Source: CBDCFL01 sp965216135
GTDB lineage: Bacteria; Pseudomonadota; Alphaproteobacteria; Rhodobacterales; Rhodobacteraceae
Assembly (NCBI GenBank): GCA_965216135.1
Contig: CBDCFL010000017.1
Coordinates: 62,001-126,000, forward strand
Direction of reading: 5' to 3'
Length of the DNA: 64,000 bases
Positions 1 through 8,830 of the stretch are shown piece after piece. Positions within the stretch are counted from its first letter, which is position 1, and each line of letters begins with the position of its first letter. Both the position numbers and the translations under genes were made by a program. The notes under the pieces are model-generated. The model had not been told where the DNA came from. It searched no databases and saw only the letters and a program-made list of their open reading frames with translations.

Positions 1-707
1 AGCCCGTAGAGCGTGCCGGCGATGGTTGCCAGGGCGGCGACGATGATCCAGGTATACATCACCACCCGCTCGGGGTTGATGCCCGACAAAAGCGCCAGGT
101 CTTCGTTGTCGCTGAAGGCGCGCATGGATTTTCCGGTGCGGGTGCGGTTCAGAAACCAAAAAAGAACCGCGACCACGATCACCGCGGTGACCACGGTGAT
201 CGCTGAGCTGGAGCGGATCGCCAGCCCCTCGCTAAGCCCGGTCATGGTCTTAAAGTTACGGGCCGAAATAATAAACCGCTCGCCATCTGCGAACCGCTGG
301 TCGCCGACGCCGATGATGAACCTGACCAGCCCGTTCATGATGAACATAACCCCCATCGACACGATGACCAGGATGACCGGGGCGGCCTTGGCGCGGCGGT
401 AGAATTGATAGACGACCTTGTCGGTGCCCAAGAGCAATAACGCGGTCGCGGCAATCCCGAAGGGCAGGGCGAGCAAAGCGGTGGGCAGGACGCCGAAACT
501 GATCCCCCAAGATTGGAACAGCCAGGTCACAAGGATCGTGCACATGGCGCCAAAGGCCATGGTGTCGCCATGGGCAAAGTTGGAAAAGCGCAAAATGCCG
601 TAGATCATCGTCACACCCAGCGCGCCGAGGGCAAGCTGGCTGCCGTAACTGATTGCAGGGATCAGGACGAAATTGGACAAGGCCACGATGGCGTTCAGGA
701 AATCCAT
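1..707 (-). CDS. livH: Branched-chain amino acid ABC transporter permease LivH (partial, C-terminus outside window)
   Basis: The reverse strand reads an open frame from the ATG at 707 off the window edge (235 codons visible). It begins MDFLNAIVALSNFVLIPAIS and continues with hydrophobic helices and the LivH-type signature GALGVTMIYGILRFSNFAHGD near residues 27-47. LivH is one of two inner-membrane permeases that, with LivM, LivG and LivF, import branched-chain or related amino acids. It is the last visible gene of a minus-strand run (binding protein, livG, livF, small secreted protein, livH); livM would be expected beyond position 1. Its start overlaps the preceding gene by 13 bp, which suggests translational coupling. 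The family is clear; the actual substrate is not determined. Confidence 0.9.
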   Translation of the reverse strand, partial: MDFLNAIVALSNFVLIPAISYGSQLALGALGVTMIYGILRFSNFAHGDTMAFGAMCTILVTWLFQSWGISFGVLPTALLALPFGIAATALLLLGTDKVVYQFYRRAKAAPVILVIVSMGVMFIMNGLVRFIIGVGDQRFADGERFIISARNFKTMTGLSEGLAIRSSSAITVVTAVIVVAVLFWFLNRTRTGKSMRAFSDNEDLALLSGINPERVVMYTWIIVAALATIAGTLYG

Positions 708-1126
708 AAGAATGCCACCTCGCAACGGCCATAAAACAGTTGATGGAAATTGAAATCGTCCTTGATAGCTCGGCGCGAAAGAACGCCCGTTCCGTCACGC
801 CCGACAATCAGATGAACAAATGATCCGTCGTCTGCGTGATGGGTTACGCGATAGATTTCAAAGTCGCTCCAAGAGGCGACCTTCAGAATGCCCTCGCCTT
901 CCAAGATGTGCTCCCAAGCGAAATCACCAACCGTCGCGACATTGCCATTCTCTGGCATTTGCCCCTGAAAACTTGCTTTGGTGGTTTGCGCGATACAATC
1001 CTCTGTGTCCGCGCAATGGAAGAACAGATTGCAGGCCAGGCTAATTGGTCCGGCGCCCGCAGACGCGTCTTTCGCAACGCTGAAACACAGAGCGAGGCAA
1101 CCGAGAGCTATGAATCCGTTCTTCAC
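695..1126 (-). CDS. Small secreted cysteine-containing protein inside the liv operon, unknown function
   Basis: A 143-residue frame starting at GTG 1126, two bases after the livF stop, and ending 13 bp inside livH. The N-terminus (KNGFIALGCLALCFSVAKDASA) looks like a Sec signal peptide with cleavage near ASA, so the product is probably periplasmic. Mature residues include clustered cysteines (SLACNLFFHCADTEDC) and one more near the C-terminus (YGRCEVAF), compatible with disulfides. Tight spacing on both sides shows it is co-transcribed with the transporter. I do not recognise the family. It may be an accessory periplasmic protein for the transporter or an unrelated passenger; its position is the only functional clue. 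Confidence 0.6.
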   Translation of the reverse strand: MKNGFIALGCLALCFSVAKDASAGAGPISLACNLFFHCADTEDCIAQTTKASFQGQMPENGNVATVGDFAWEHILEGEGILKVASWSDFEIYRVTHHADDGSFVHLIVGRDGTGVLSRRAIKDDFNFHQLFYGRCEVAFLWIS

Positions 1127-1128
1127 CT

Positions 1129-1842
1129 TCAGCCCCCCAAAAAGCTCTGCCGCACTTCCGGATCGGCCAGCAGTTCCTTGCCCGTCCCGGTATGCCCATT
1201 ACGACCCTGCACCAGCACATAGCCCTTGTCGGCAATGGCCAGCGCCTGACGGGCGTTTTGTTCGACCATCAGAATTGAAATGCCGGTGCGCGCGACCTCG
1301 ATGATCCGGTCGAAAAGCTCGTCCATCACAATCGGGCTTACGCCCGCGGTCGGCTCGTCCAGCATCAGTACCTGCGGTTGGGTCATCAGGGCGCGCCCCA
1401 CCGCGACCTGCTGGCGTTGCCCGCCAGACAACTCACCGGCGGACTGGTTACGCTTTTCGCGCAGGATCGGGAAGAGGGTATAGACCTGCTCCATCGTGCT
1501 GGTAATATCGTCGCGGCGCAGAAAAGCGCCCATCTCAAGGTTTTCCTCGACCGTCAGCGAGGTGAAAATGTTCGAGGTCTGCGGCACGAAGGCCATGCCT
1601 TCGGCAACGCGCGCCTGCGGGCTGAGAGCGGTGATGTCCTTGCCGCCAATGCTGACCGCGCCTTGCCGGACGTTCAGCATCCCGAATATCGCTTTCATCG
1701 CGGTCGATTTGCCGGCGCCGTTGGGCCCGACGATCACCGCGATCTCGCCCTTTTCCACCGCGATCGTGCATTCGTGCAGGATGTCGGGGCCCTTGCCGTA
1801 GCCGCCGGTCATCGTGTCGCCGATCAGATATGGATGAGCCAA
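1129..1842 (-). CDS. livF: Branched-chain amino acid ABC transporter ATP-binding protein LivF
   Basis: A 237-residue ATPase, the usual LivF length. Walker A is GPNGAGKST (about residues 39-47), the ABC signature is LSGGQRQQVAVGRA (about 138-151), Walker B is VLMLDEPTAGVSP (about 158-170), and the H-loop region is ILMVEQNARQAL, the usual LivF form with EQN. It pairs with LivG to power import through LivH/LivM at the inner membrane. It lies 47 bp downstream of livG and two bases upstream of the small secreted protein. Nothing in the sequence separates a leucine/isoleucine/valine system from related urea or amide systems. Confidence 0.93.
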   Translation of the reverse strand: MAHPYLIGDTMTGGYGKGPDILHECTIAVEKGEIAVIVGPNGAGKSTAMKAIFGMLNVRQGAVSIGGKDITALSPQARVAEGMAFVPQTSNIFTSLTVEENLEMGAFLRRDDITSTMEQVYTLFPILREKRNQSAGELSGGQRQQVAVGRALMTQPQVLMLDEPTAGVSPIVMDELFDRIIEVARTGISILMVEQNARQALAIADKGYVLVQGRNGHTGTGKELLADPEVRQSFLGG

Positions 1843-1889
1843 TTCAGCGTCCCCTGCTTTTTCTTGGAAAAATACTCATCTTGCCGTCA

Positions 1890-2672
1890 CTAACCCCCGA
1901 CCGCATCCTTGTTCTTCAGGCCCGTCCCAAGATAGGCCTCGATCACATGTTCATTGGCCTTGATCTCATCGAGCGTGCCCTCGGCCAGCACTTTGCCCTC
2001 GGCCATGCAGATCACCGGGTCACAGATTTTGCCGATGAAATCCATGTCATGCTCAATGACCACGAAGGTGTAGCCGCGTTCCTGGTTCAGCCGGACGATG
2101 GCATCGGCTATGGTGTTCAGAAGCGTGCGGTTTACCCCCGCGCCGACCTCGTCCAGAAACACGATGCGCGCATCGACCATCATCGTGCGGCCCAGTTCCA
2201 GGAGCTTTTTCTGCCCGCCGGAGACCTGCCCGGCCTTGTGGTCAGCCAGATGATCGATGGTCAGAAATTCCATCACTTCGTCGGCCTTTTCCGCCAACGC
2301 GCGTTCTTCTTCGACAATTTGTTTGCGTCCGAACATGGTGTTCCAAAACACTTCGCCCGATTGCCCGGCGGGCACCATCATCAGGTTTTCGCGGCAGGTC
2401 ATCGAGGCAAATTCATGCGCGATCTGAAAGGTGCGCAGCAATCCTTTGTCGAACAGCTCGTGCGGGGCCAGGCCGGTGATGTCCTCGCCAGCCATCCGAA
2501 CCCGGCCTGACGTCGGCGGCAAGCCCCCCGCGATCACGTTGAAAAGGGTGGTTTTTCCGGCACCATTGGGGCCGATCAGGCCGGTGATCGAGCCCTCGGC
2601 GATCTTCAGCGTCGCGCCATCGACAGCGTGAAACCCGCCAAAATGTTTGTGCAGGTCATGGACCTCGATCAT
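1890..2672 (-). CDS. livG: Branched-chain amino acid ABC transporter ATP-binding protein LivG
   Basis: A 260-residue ABC ATPase. Walker A GPNGAGKTT (about residues 35-43), LivG-type sequence GLAPHELFDKGLLRTFQIAHEFASMT, signature VSGGQKKLLELGR (about 152-164), and H-loop VVIEHDMDFIGKICD. The Walker B segment reads IVFLDEVGAGVN, where family members normally have DEP followed by a small residue; the catalytic Glu is kept and the Pro is Val. It is the second gene of the liv cluster, after the binding-protein gene and a hairpin, and is followed by livF. LivG and LivF form the ATPase pair of the importer. Confidence 0.92.
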   Translation of the reverse strand: MIEVHDLHKHFGGFHAVDGATLKIAEGSITGLIGPNGAGKTTLFNVIAGGLPPTSGRVRMAGEDITGLAPHELFDKGLLRTFQIAHEFASMTCRENLMMVPAGQSGEVFWNTMFGRKQIVEEERALAEKADEVMEFLTIDHLADHKAGQVSGGQKKLLELGRTMMVDARIVFLDEVGAGVNRTLLNTIADAIVRLNQERGYTFVVIEHDMDFIGKICDPVICMAEGKVLAEGTLDEIKANEHVIEAYLGTGLKNKDAVGG

Positions 2673-2767
2673 CTGAATTTCCCCCGCACCGCTCTTGTCG
2701 CCTGCATTTCGGGTTCCCTTCGAGCCAGCGAAGAGGCCCGTCAGGGCCGATGAGCGTCGTTTTTCTA

Positions 2768-2798
2768 AAACAGCCCAGAGGCGAACTCTAGGCTGTTT
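2768..2798 (-). terminator. Stem-loop between the binding-protein gene and livG
   Basis: AAACAGCC (2768-2775) pairs with GGCTGTTT (2791-2798), and AGAG/CTCT extends the stem after one mismatch. On the minus strand the stem is followed by a short T-containing stretch (TTTTAG then A5). It starts 21 bp past the binding-protein stop and lies about 95 bp before livG. Such hairpins between binding-protein and membrane/ATPase genes commonly stabilise the abundant upstream mRNA or cause partial termination. The U-tract is weak, so partial termination is an inference. Confidence 0.55.
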
Positions 2799-2819
2799 CG
2801 TGTTTAGATTACCCCGTGA

Positions 2820-4013
2820 TTAGCGATACTGAACCGTAGTGATCGCGCCGCCAGAGATTTCGATCTGGCGATAGTTGCCAGCCGATTCACCCGGCTCGAT
2901 CAGCTCAACCGCGGTCGCGCCGATATAATCGATTTCACCGCCGCCGGCCAGGATTTCCAGCGCCTTGCCCAATTCGCCGGGCAGGATCGGTTCGCCCGGC
3001 GCGTTGGCCACAGCCATCACGTGATCCTTGTAGACCCCCGGATCAGACGATCCGGCCGCCTGCATGGCCAGCATGATCAGGGCGGCTGCGTCATAGCCTT
3101 CCGCCGTGAACGGCGAGGTTGCATCAAAGGCATCGCCGACCATCGCATTGAATACAGTATTACCTTCGCTGTCGGTGGCCGGGTGTTGCCCGGTCGAGCC
3201 GTCAATTTCGGAGCCAAAATTTTCTTCCAGCGAGGCGCTGATCATCCCGTCGGGGAAGTGGAACGTATCAAAAGCGCCCGAGTCCAGTGCTGCACGGACG
3301 ATGCCCGCGCCACCCTGATCCGCATAACCGGCAACAACCAGACGATCGCCCCCGGCTGCGGCCAGCGCGCCGATTTCAGCCGAATAATCGGCCTTTCCGT
3401 CTTCATGCGCGGCGTTGATGGTCACGGTTCCGCCAGCCATTTCAAACGCGGCCTGAAACGCATCGGCCAGACCCTTGCCATAATCGTTGTTGGTATAGGT
3501 CACGGCAACGGAATTGATGCCCAATTCCACCAGAATATCGGTCATCACCGCACCCTGACGCGCGTCAGATGGGGATGTTCTAAAGAACAGGCCGTTGTCC
3601 GGGGCGTCGGTTAGGCCTGGCGAAGTCGCAGACGGCGATATCATCACCACGCCGTTGGCCATCGCCACATTGGCCAGGATCGCGCCGGTCACGCCGGAAC
3701 AATCGGCACCCATGATGCCCTTGACGCCATCGGCGGTGATCAGCCGTTCGGCCGCTGCGGTCGCTGCACCGGAGTCGACGCAGGTCGAGTCAGCGCGAAT
3801 CGAGGTCACGCTTGCCCCCCCAAGCAGCGCGCCGCTGTCGGTCACCTCGGTCATCGCCAGTTCGGCGGCATCGGCCATCGAAGGCGTCAGCGATTCAATC
3901 GGGCCGGTAAACCCGAGTATGATGCCGAGCTTGATCTCTTCGACATGGCTGCCCGCGAACGCCGCACTGGCGCTAATCGCCACAGCAGTCGTGGCCATAA
4001 GTAATTTTCTCAT
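2820..4013 (-). CDS. ABC transporter substrate-binding protein, LivJ/LivK type
   Basis: A 397-residue periplasmic binding protein. I place the start at ATG 4013 because AGGGAGA lies six bases upstream and the next residues (MRKLLMATTAVAISASAAFAG) form a classic signal peptide; the frame stays open ten codons further upstream. The mature protein begins EEIKLGIILGFTGPIES, typical of type I periplasmic binding proteins, and continues with GVMGADCSGVTGAILANVAMANGV-type sequence and the AVTYTNNDYGKGLADAF segment. It captures the substrate for the LivGFH(M) importer encoded downstream. An amide or amino acid ligand is likely; which one cannot be read from the sequence. Confidence 0.9.
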   Translation of the reverse strand: MRKLLMATTAVAISASAAFAGSHVEEIKLGIILGFTGPIESLTPSMADAAELAMTEVTDSGALLGGASVTSIRADSTCVDSGAATAAAERLITADGVKGIMGADCSGVTGAILANVAMANGVVMISPSATSPGLTDAPDNGLFFRTSPSDARQGAVMTDILVELGINSVAVTYTNNDYGKGLADAFQAAFEMAGGTVTINAAHEDGKADYSAEIGALAAAGGDRLVVAGYADQGGAGIVRAALDSGAFDTFHFPDGMISASLEENFGSEIDGSTGQHPATDSEGNTVFNAMVGDAFDATSPFTAEGYDAAALIMLAMQAAGSSDPGVYKDHVMAVANAPGEPILPGELGKALEILAGGGEIDYIGATAVELIEPGESAGNYRQIEISGGAITTVQYR

Positions 4014-4202
4014 GATATTCTCCCTGTTTGGATCGTTGTCCATTGTTAGACCATTGTCCTGACCGCCGACATTAATGTGTGATTAATCAAAATGAAAGCC
4101 CGTGTGTTTTGCGAATATGACGGCACGCGACGGTCCGGCGTCAGATAATTGGTGATTGCCGGTCGCTTGCGCATTATTATGAATCCATATCCAGGTGATC
4201 CC

Positions 4203-5300
4203 ATGCGAACATTGATCATAGCGCTGACATTACTGGGCCTGCCCCTTGGCGCGGGCGCCGATTCGGTGGCTACAAGTGCCGGACCAATTAGCGTGACCCG
4301 CGTGCTTGGCGGGTTGAACGAACCCTGGGGGCTGGCCTTTCTGCCCGGCGGCGGTTTTCTGACCACAGAACGGGGCGGACGGCTGATCCATGTCACCAAC
4401 GAAGGCGCAGTACTGACGGTCAGCAATCTGCCGCGAATATTTGTCAGCGGGCAGGGCGGGCTGCTGGATATCATGGTCCCGCGCGATTTCGCCAGATCGC
4501 GCCAGATTTTCCTTAGTCACGCGCGCCAAAAGGGCTACCGTGCAGGCACGGCGCTTAGCGTCGCGACATTGTCGCAGGACGGCAAGCGGCTGGAGAACGT
4601 AGGACTGTTCTTTGAAATGAAAAAGCAATCGCGCAGCGATGTGCATTTCGGCAGCCGGATTGTCGAAGGACCGGGCGGCCACATCTTCCTGACCATTGGC
4701 GAGCGCGGCGACCGCGATCAGGCCCAGAACCTGGACACCCATAACGGCACAATTATCCGGCTGAACCGCGACGGTTCGGTGCCTGCGGACAACCCATTTG
4801 TCGGGGTTGCAGGCGCATTGCCCGAGATCTGGTCGTATGGGCATCGCAACCCGCAGGGGGCGGCATTGGACCTGCAGGGGCGGCTCTGGGTCAATGAACA
4901 TGGCGCCAAAGGCGGGGACGAGGTGAACCGGATTGTGCGCGGCGCCAATTACGGCTGGCCGGTCATCTCTTACGGGACGCATTATACCGGATTCAAAATC
5001 GGCGAGGGCACAGCAAAGGCGGGCATGGAGCAGCCGGCGCATTTCTGGGATCCGTCGATCGCGCCCTCGGGGATGATGATCTATTCCGGCAAGCTCTGGG
5101 CCGACTGGCGGGGCGATTTTTTTATCGGATCGTTGAAGTTTGACTATCTCAGCCGCCTGGACCCCGATGCAGGCTGGGCCGAAGAGCGGATCAAAGGCGG
5201 CGAAACCGGGCGCGTGCGCGATGTGCGCGAGGCGCCGGACGGCACGATCTGGTTTCTGAGCGTCGATAATGGCGCGGTTTATCGGATCAGCCCCGGGTAG
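4203..5300 (+). CDS. PQQ-dependent sugar dehydrogenase family protein (Glc/sorbosone dehydrogenase fold)
   Basis: A 365-residue protein from ATG 4203, preceded by AGGTGA; an in-frame ATG-like start 54 bp upstream would put charged residues ahead of the signal peptide MRTLIIALTLLGLPLGAGA and is less likely. Family signatures are GLNEPWGLAFLPGGGFLTTERGGRL near the N-terminus, HFGSRIVEGPGGHIFLTIGERGDRD, YGHRNPQGAALD, WVNEHGAKGGDEVN and NYGWPVISYGTHYTG. These match the soluble aldose sugar dehydrogenase family (E. coli YliI type), periplasmic enzymes that oxidise aldoses with PQQ. It is transcribed divergently from the liv cluster and convergently with gluQ. The substrate is unknown. Confidence 0.88.
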   Translation: MRTLIIALTLLGLPLGAGADSVATSAGPISVTRVLGGLNEPWGLAFLPGGGFLTTERGGRLIHVTNEGAVLTVSNLPRIFVSGQGGLLDIMVPRDFARSRQIFLSHARQKGYRAGTALSVATLSQDGKRLENVGLFFEMKKQSRSDVHFGSRIVEGPGGHIFLTIGERGDRDQAQNLDTHNGTIIRLNRDGSVPADNPFVGVAGALPEIWSYGHRNPQGAALDLQGRLWVNEHGAKGGDEVNRIVRGANYGWPVISYGTHYTGFKIGEGTAKAGMEQPAHFWDPSIAPSGMMIYSGKLWADWRGDFFIGSLKFDYLSRLDPDAGWAEERIKGGETGRVRDVREAPDGTIWFLSVDNGAVYRISPG

Positions 5301-5341
5301 GGCGCTTCGCTTGCCAGCGGGTGGCCGTCGCTGGGGGCTAG

Positions 5342-6205
5342 TCACAGCCCGAGCATGGCGCGAATGTCCGCGAGAGTCGCCCCGTCGCCGCGGTATTTGG
5401 CGATCGCGCGGGCATCGTCGCGTTTGGCCAGGCGTTTGCCTGCCTCATCGCAAATGAGCCGGTGATGATGATAAACCGGCGTCGGCAGGCCCAGCAGGTG
5501 CTGCAGGATAACATGGATTTTCGTCGCCTCGAACAAGTCCTGACCGCGCACCACATGGCTGATCCCTTGGGCCGCGTCATCGACCACGACCGCCAGATGA
5601 TAGGATGTGCCCATGTCGCGCCGGGCCAGAACCACATCCCCGATACTGCGGATGGCCTCTGACATTGAGACCGCGATATTGTCCCGCGCGCCGTCTGTGC
5701 CGGACCCGGTTTCGTGGAATGACAGAGCGGCCAGATCAGACATCGCATTGAGATTGAGACGTAAAACACTGTTATTGGGCAATTGTGTCGGCAATTTCGG
5801 TATATCCGGGCGGCAAGTGCCAGGATAGATCGTGCCATCGGGCCCAATTGACGGCTGACTGCCCGCTTGCGGCGCATTTGCCGCCTTGGCGATATCACGG
5901 CGATTGCAGGTGCAGACGTACAGCAGCCCGCGATCCCAAAGTTGATGCAATTCGGCGCGATAGGCCTTCATCCGGTCCGATTGCCGCATCACCGGTTCGG
6001 GCCAGTTCAGACCCAGCCATGCCAGATCATCGCCAATCTGCGCTTCCCACACGGGCCGGGCGCGGGAGCGGTCAATATCTTCTATTCGTAGCAGAAACCG
6101 GCCGCTGTTTGCCTGGGCCATATCAAAGGCCAGTATCGCCGAATAGGCGTGACCCAGATGCAGGGGTCCGGTTGGGCTGGGGGCAAAGCGGGTGGTGAAA
6201 CTCAC
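5342..6205 (-). CDS. gluQ: Glutamyl-Q tRNA(Asp) synthetase
   Basis: 287 residues resembling a truncated glutamyl-tRNA synthetase without the anticodon-binding domain. N-terminal TTRFAPSPTGPLHLGHAY contains the HIGH-like HLGH. The zinc-site residues are CTC (YVCTCNRRD) followed by YPGTC, the arrangement known for GluQRS. The KMSKS-like loop is degenerate (AGKRLAKRDDA), as usual here. The enzyme attaches glutamate to queuosine at position 34 of tRNA(Asp). The gene overlaps the upstream methyltransferase gene by four bases (ATGA), so the two are probably co-translated. Length and motifs separate it from true GltX, which is about 460-470 residues. Confidence 0.92.
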   Translation of the reverse strand: MSFTTRFAPSPTGPLHLGHAYSAILAFDMAQANSGRFLLRIEDIDRSRARPVWEAQIGDDLAWLGLNWPEPVMRQSDRMKAYRAELHQLWDRGLLYVCTCNRRDIAKAANAPQAGSQPSIGPDGTIYPGTCRPDIPKLPTQLPNNSVLRLNLNAMSDLAALSFHETGSGTDGARDNIAVSMSEAIRSIGDVVLARRDMGTSYHLAVVVDDAAQGISHVVRGQDLFEATKIHVILQHLLGLPTPVYHHHRLICDEAGKRLAKRDDARAIAKYRGDGATLADIRAMLGL

Positions 6206-6819
6206 GTCTTTTGAAGGACGTAGATTGTGGAGTTCATGTCCTTGCCGGGCAGGTGGGGGCCATGTTCCTCATACATTATTTCGACGTCGCCATCCGCCAG
6301 TATCGCGGCCAGTTTGTCGGTATAGGTGGCCGCCGCTAGGGTGGCGTCATTGTAGGAAAACGCCAGTAATCCGGCAGGGCCCAGGACATTGACCAGCATG
6401 TCGAGTGTCTCAGGCGGGGCTGCACCCAAGCTGACCACGCCAACCGCGGCAATGATCGGATAATCACCGCGCCCGATATGGCCCATGGAGCCGGGTTGAC
6501 CGAGCCAGACCTGACGGTAGACGCCTTTATCGGCCGCGCTTTGCAGCATTTCGGCAGAAATATCGACGCCGTCGATCACATCGAAACCAGCCGATTTGAG
6601 CGCCAGGCCCGAGATACCCGTGCCGCAGCCGAAATCGAGCAGCGGTTTGGCCGGATTGGCACCCGCCTGACGCAGCGCCACGGCCAGCCGTTTGGGTGTT
6701 GCATAGCCCCAGCCGGTGACATCGCCGTTGTAATTACCTGACCAGTTTTTGTAGATCTCCAGCGTTTCTGCGACGCTGCGTTCTTTCCACAATTCCTTGG
6801 GTGAAACCTGATCGCTCAT
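6202..6819 (-). CDS. Class I SAM-dependent methyltransferase, substrate unknown
   Basis: 205 residues with a Rossmann methyltransferase core: motif I LLDFGCGTGISGLAL (about residues 61-75), motif II-like acidic residue in VIDGVDISAEML, and a motif IV-like YPIIAAVGVVSLGAAPPETLDML. This resembles Methyltransf_25/11-type small-molecule methyltransferases. It overlaps gluQ by four bases and follows trmFO by 22 bp on the same strand, so the three may form one transcript with a tRNA-modification theme. That context hints at, but does not show, a role in RNA or cofactor modification. Confidence 0.8.
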   Translation of the reverse strand: MSDQVSPKELWKERSVAETLEIYKNWSGNYNGDVTGWGYATPKRLAVALRQAGANPAKPLLDFGCGTGISGLALKSAGFDVIDGVDISAEMLQSAADKGVYRQVWLGQPGSMGHIGRGDYPIIAAVGVVSLGAAPPETLDMLVNVLGPAGLLAFSYNDATLAAATYTDKLAAILADGDVEIMYEEHGPHLPGKDMNSTIYVLQKT

Positions 6820-6841
6820 GGCGCGACGCTAGCAGTGCGCA

Positions 6842-8197
6842 TCAAGCCGCGTCCAGTGTCGATTGGGCCAGCCAGGCGTGCCATGCGGCCTTGGCGCGGT
6901 CGGTATAAGCCTTGTAGCGGTCGCGGCGCCCGCGCCGCCCGCCCTTGACGCCCACAAGCGGGTGAAACAGGCCGAAATTGACGTTCATCGGCTGAAAACT
7001 TTTCGCTTCGGCCCCGCCGGTGATGTGGCCCACCAGCGCGCCCATCGCCGTTTCAGGCGGCACCGGTGCCAGGATTTCGCCGCTGATTTCGGCGGCCGCC
7101 ATCCTGCCCGCCAGCATTCCCATGGCGGCACTTTCAACATAGCCCTCAACCCCGGTGATCTGGCCGGCAAAGCGGATATTCGGCCGGGATCGCAGGCGCA
7201 TCTGGGCGTCGAGCAGACTCGGTGAATTAATGAACGTGTTACGATGGATGCCGCCCAGACGCGCGAAGGATGCACCTTCAAGTCCCGGTATCATCGCGAA
7301 AACATCACGTTGCGCGCCATACTTCATCTTGGTCTGAAATCCGACGATGTTGTAAAGCGTGCCCAGTTTGTTGTCGCGGCGCAGCTGCACGACGGCATAG
7401 GGCTTGTCATCGGGCGCATGCGCGTTGGTCAGGCCAACCGGTTTCATCGGGCCAAAACGCAGCGTCTCGCGTCCGCGCTCGGCCATCACTTCGATCGGCA
7501 GGCACCCGTCAAAATAACCGGCGGTTTCGCCGTCGTGAAACTCGGTCTTGTCGGCAGCGAGGAGGGCGTCGATGAAAGCCTCGTATTCCGGTTTGGTCAT
7601 CGGGCAATTGAGATAGGCTTTCTGCTCTGCCTCGGTCGCGCCCTTGTCATAGCGCGATTGCGCCCAAACCACGTTCATATCAATCGTGTCGGCATAGACG
7701 ATCGGTGCGATCGCATCGAAAAACGCCAATGCCTGGGCACCGGTGGCTTCGGCAATAGCCGCGCCCAGCGGCGCGGAGGTCAGCGGACCGGTGGCGATGA
7801 TCCAATGGCCGCTTTCAGGAAGCTCTGTAACCTCTTCTTCTGAAATCGAAATCAACGGATGACCACGGATGCGTTCCGTCACGCCTGCGGCAAATGCTTC
7901 GCGGTCCACAGCCAGCGCCCCACCGGCTGGCAGGGCATGGGCGTCGGCCATTTCGATGATCAGACCACCCGCGGCGCGCATTTCCCAGTGCAGCAGACCG
8001 ACAGCATTTTGCTCGTCATCATCAGAGCGGAACGAATTTGAACAGACCATCTCGGCCAGATCGCCGGTTTTATGCGCAAACGTGCCGATCTTGGGGCGCA
8101 TTTCGTGAATGACGACCGGGACGGACATGTTCGCAGCGGACCAGGCAGCCTCTGACCCGGCCATGCCGCCACCGATGATATGAAGCAATTCCGCCAT
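6842..8197 (-). CDS. trmFO: Methylenetetrahydrofolate-tRNA-(uracil-5-)-methyltransferase TrmFO
   Basis: 451 residues, the usual TrmFO length. The FAD-binding N-terminus reads LLHIIGGGMAGSEAAWSAA, followed by the TrmFO-specific VVIHEMRPKIGTFAHKTGDLAEMVCSNSFRSDD. Further hallmarks are YFDGCLPIEVMAERGRETLRFGPMKPVGL and the C-terminal FQPMNVNFGLFHPL segment. The enzyme makes ribothymidine-54 in tRNA with folate and FAD as cofactors and acts in the cytoplasm. It is found in alphaproteobacteria and Gram-positives in place of TrmA. The methyltransferase and gluQ genes follow closely on the same strand. Confidence 0.95.
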   Translation of the reverse strand: MAELLHIIGGGMAGSEAAWSAANMSVPVVIHEMRPKIGTFAHKTGDLAEMVCSNSFRSDDDEQNAVGLLHWEMRAAGGLIIEMADAHALPAGGALAVDREAFAAGVTERIRGHPLISISEEEVTELPESGHWIIATGPLTSAPLGAAIAEATGAQALAFFDAIAPIVYADTIDMNVVWAQSRYDKGATEAEQKAYLNCPMTKPEYEAFIDALLAADKTEFHDGETAGYFDGCLPIEVMAERGRETLRFGPMKPVGLTNAHAPDDKPYAVVQLRRDNKLGTLYNIVGFQTKMKYGAQRDVFAMIPGLEGASFARLGGIHRNTFINSPSLLDAQMRLRSRPNIRFAGQITGVEGYVESAAMGMLAGRMAAAEISGEILAPVPPETAMGALVGHITGGAEAKSFQPMNVNFGLFHPLVGVKGGRRGRRDRYKAYTDRAKAAWHAWLAQSTLDAA

Positions 8198-8278
8198 GGG
8201 CGGCCATTTAGGCCATCCATGGCGGATTGAAAAGCTGCTCGACTGAGGTTTCTTGCCGAAACCGACCGACTGAAAACG

Positions 8279-8830
8279 TTAGGCTGGGAAAATATTGACG
8301 ACGTCGGGGGCGTCATTCGCAGGAAAAGTGATAACCGGGCGTTGGGTGCTGTCTTTACGTGCCGAAAGCGGGGCTACGCGGCGCGGGGTGACCGTCACAC
8401 CAGGCTGGACCTTGCGGGCCCTGGGCAGGCGGCGCAGCATCGCGCGGCGGCGGGTGCCACGAGAGCTGGTTTGCAGGTAAGTCATCATCAGGCCCGAGAC
8501 GAGTGCGATGTCGCGCCAGAAATCGCTCATCAGCTGCGGCGGGTGATAGACAAATGTTGCATAGGCGCTGGCTGCCAGAACAAAAGTGCCCAAAAGCAGG
8601 GCGGCAGGGCGCAGCCACATGCCCATCAGAACCAAGTATGCCAGCAGGAACACCGAGGTGTTGGCCGCGAAGTCCGCAATTTTGGGCGATGCCACATGAT
8701 GAAGGATAAGAGTTGTGTTGGTGCCTTCGATCAATCCCAACGACAGGGCGATGAAATAAGAGGCAAGTACAATGCGCAACAGATTCAAGCCCGACTGGCT
8801 CATCTGGGGTGTGGCGGCAGCTACTGTCAT
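8279..8830 (-). CDS. DoxX-like small membrane protein, unknown function
   Basis: About 183 residues with four predicted hydrophobic helices (LLRIVLASYFIALSLGLI, TSVFLLAYLVLMGMWL, PAALLLGTFVLAASAYA, FWRDIALVSGLMMTYL). The order and the FWRDIAL motif resemble DoxX/SURF4-type membrane proteins. The C-terminal 60 residues are Arg/Pro-rich and look cytoplasmic. The start is uncertain: ATG 8839 has GAAGGG directly abutting it, whereas ATG 8830 has the same site at a normal distance, so 8830 is preferred. It sits alone between trmFO and gyrA. The function is not inferable. Confidence 0.65.
   Translation of the reverse strand: MTVAAATPQMSQSGLNLLRIVLASYFIALSLGLIEGTNTTLILHHVASPKIADFAANTSVFLLAYLVLMGMWLRPAALLLGTFVLAASAYATFVYHPPQLMSDFWRDIALVSGLMMTYLQTSSRGTRRRAMLRRLPRARKVQPGVTVTPRRVAPLSARKDSTQRPVITFPANDAPDVVNIFPA

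Noticed and set aside
4230..5345. 371-residue minus-strand frame
   Set aside because: Antisense shadow of the sugar dehydrogenase gene; no motif.
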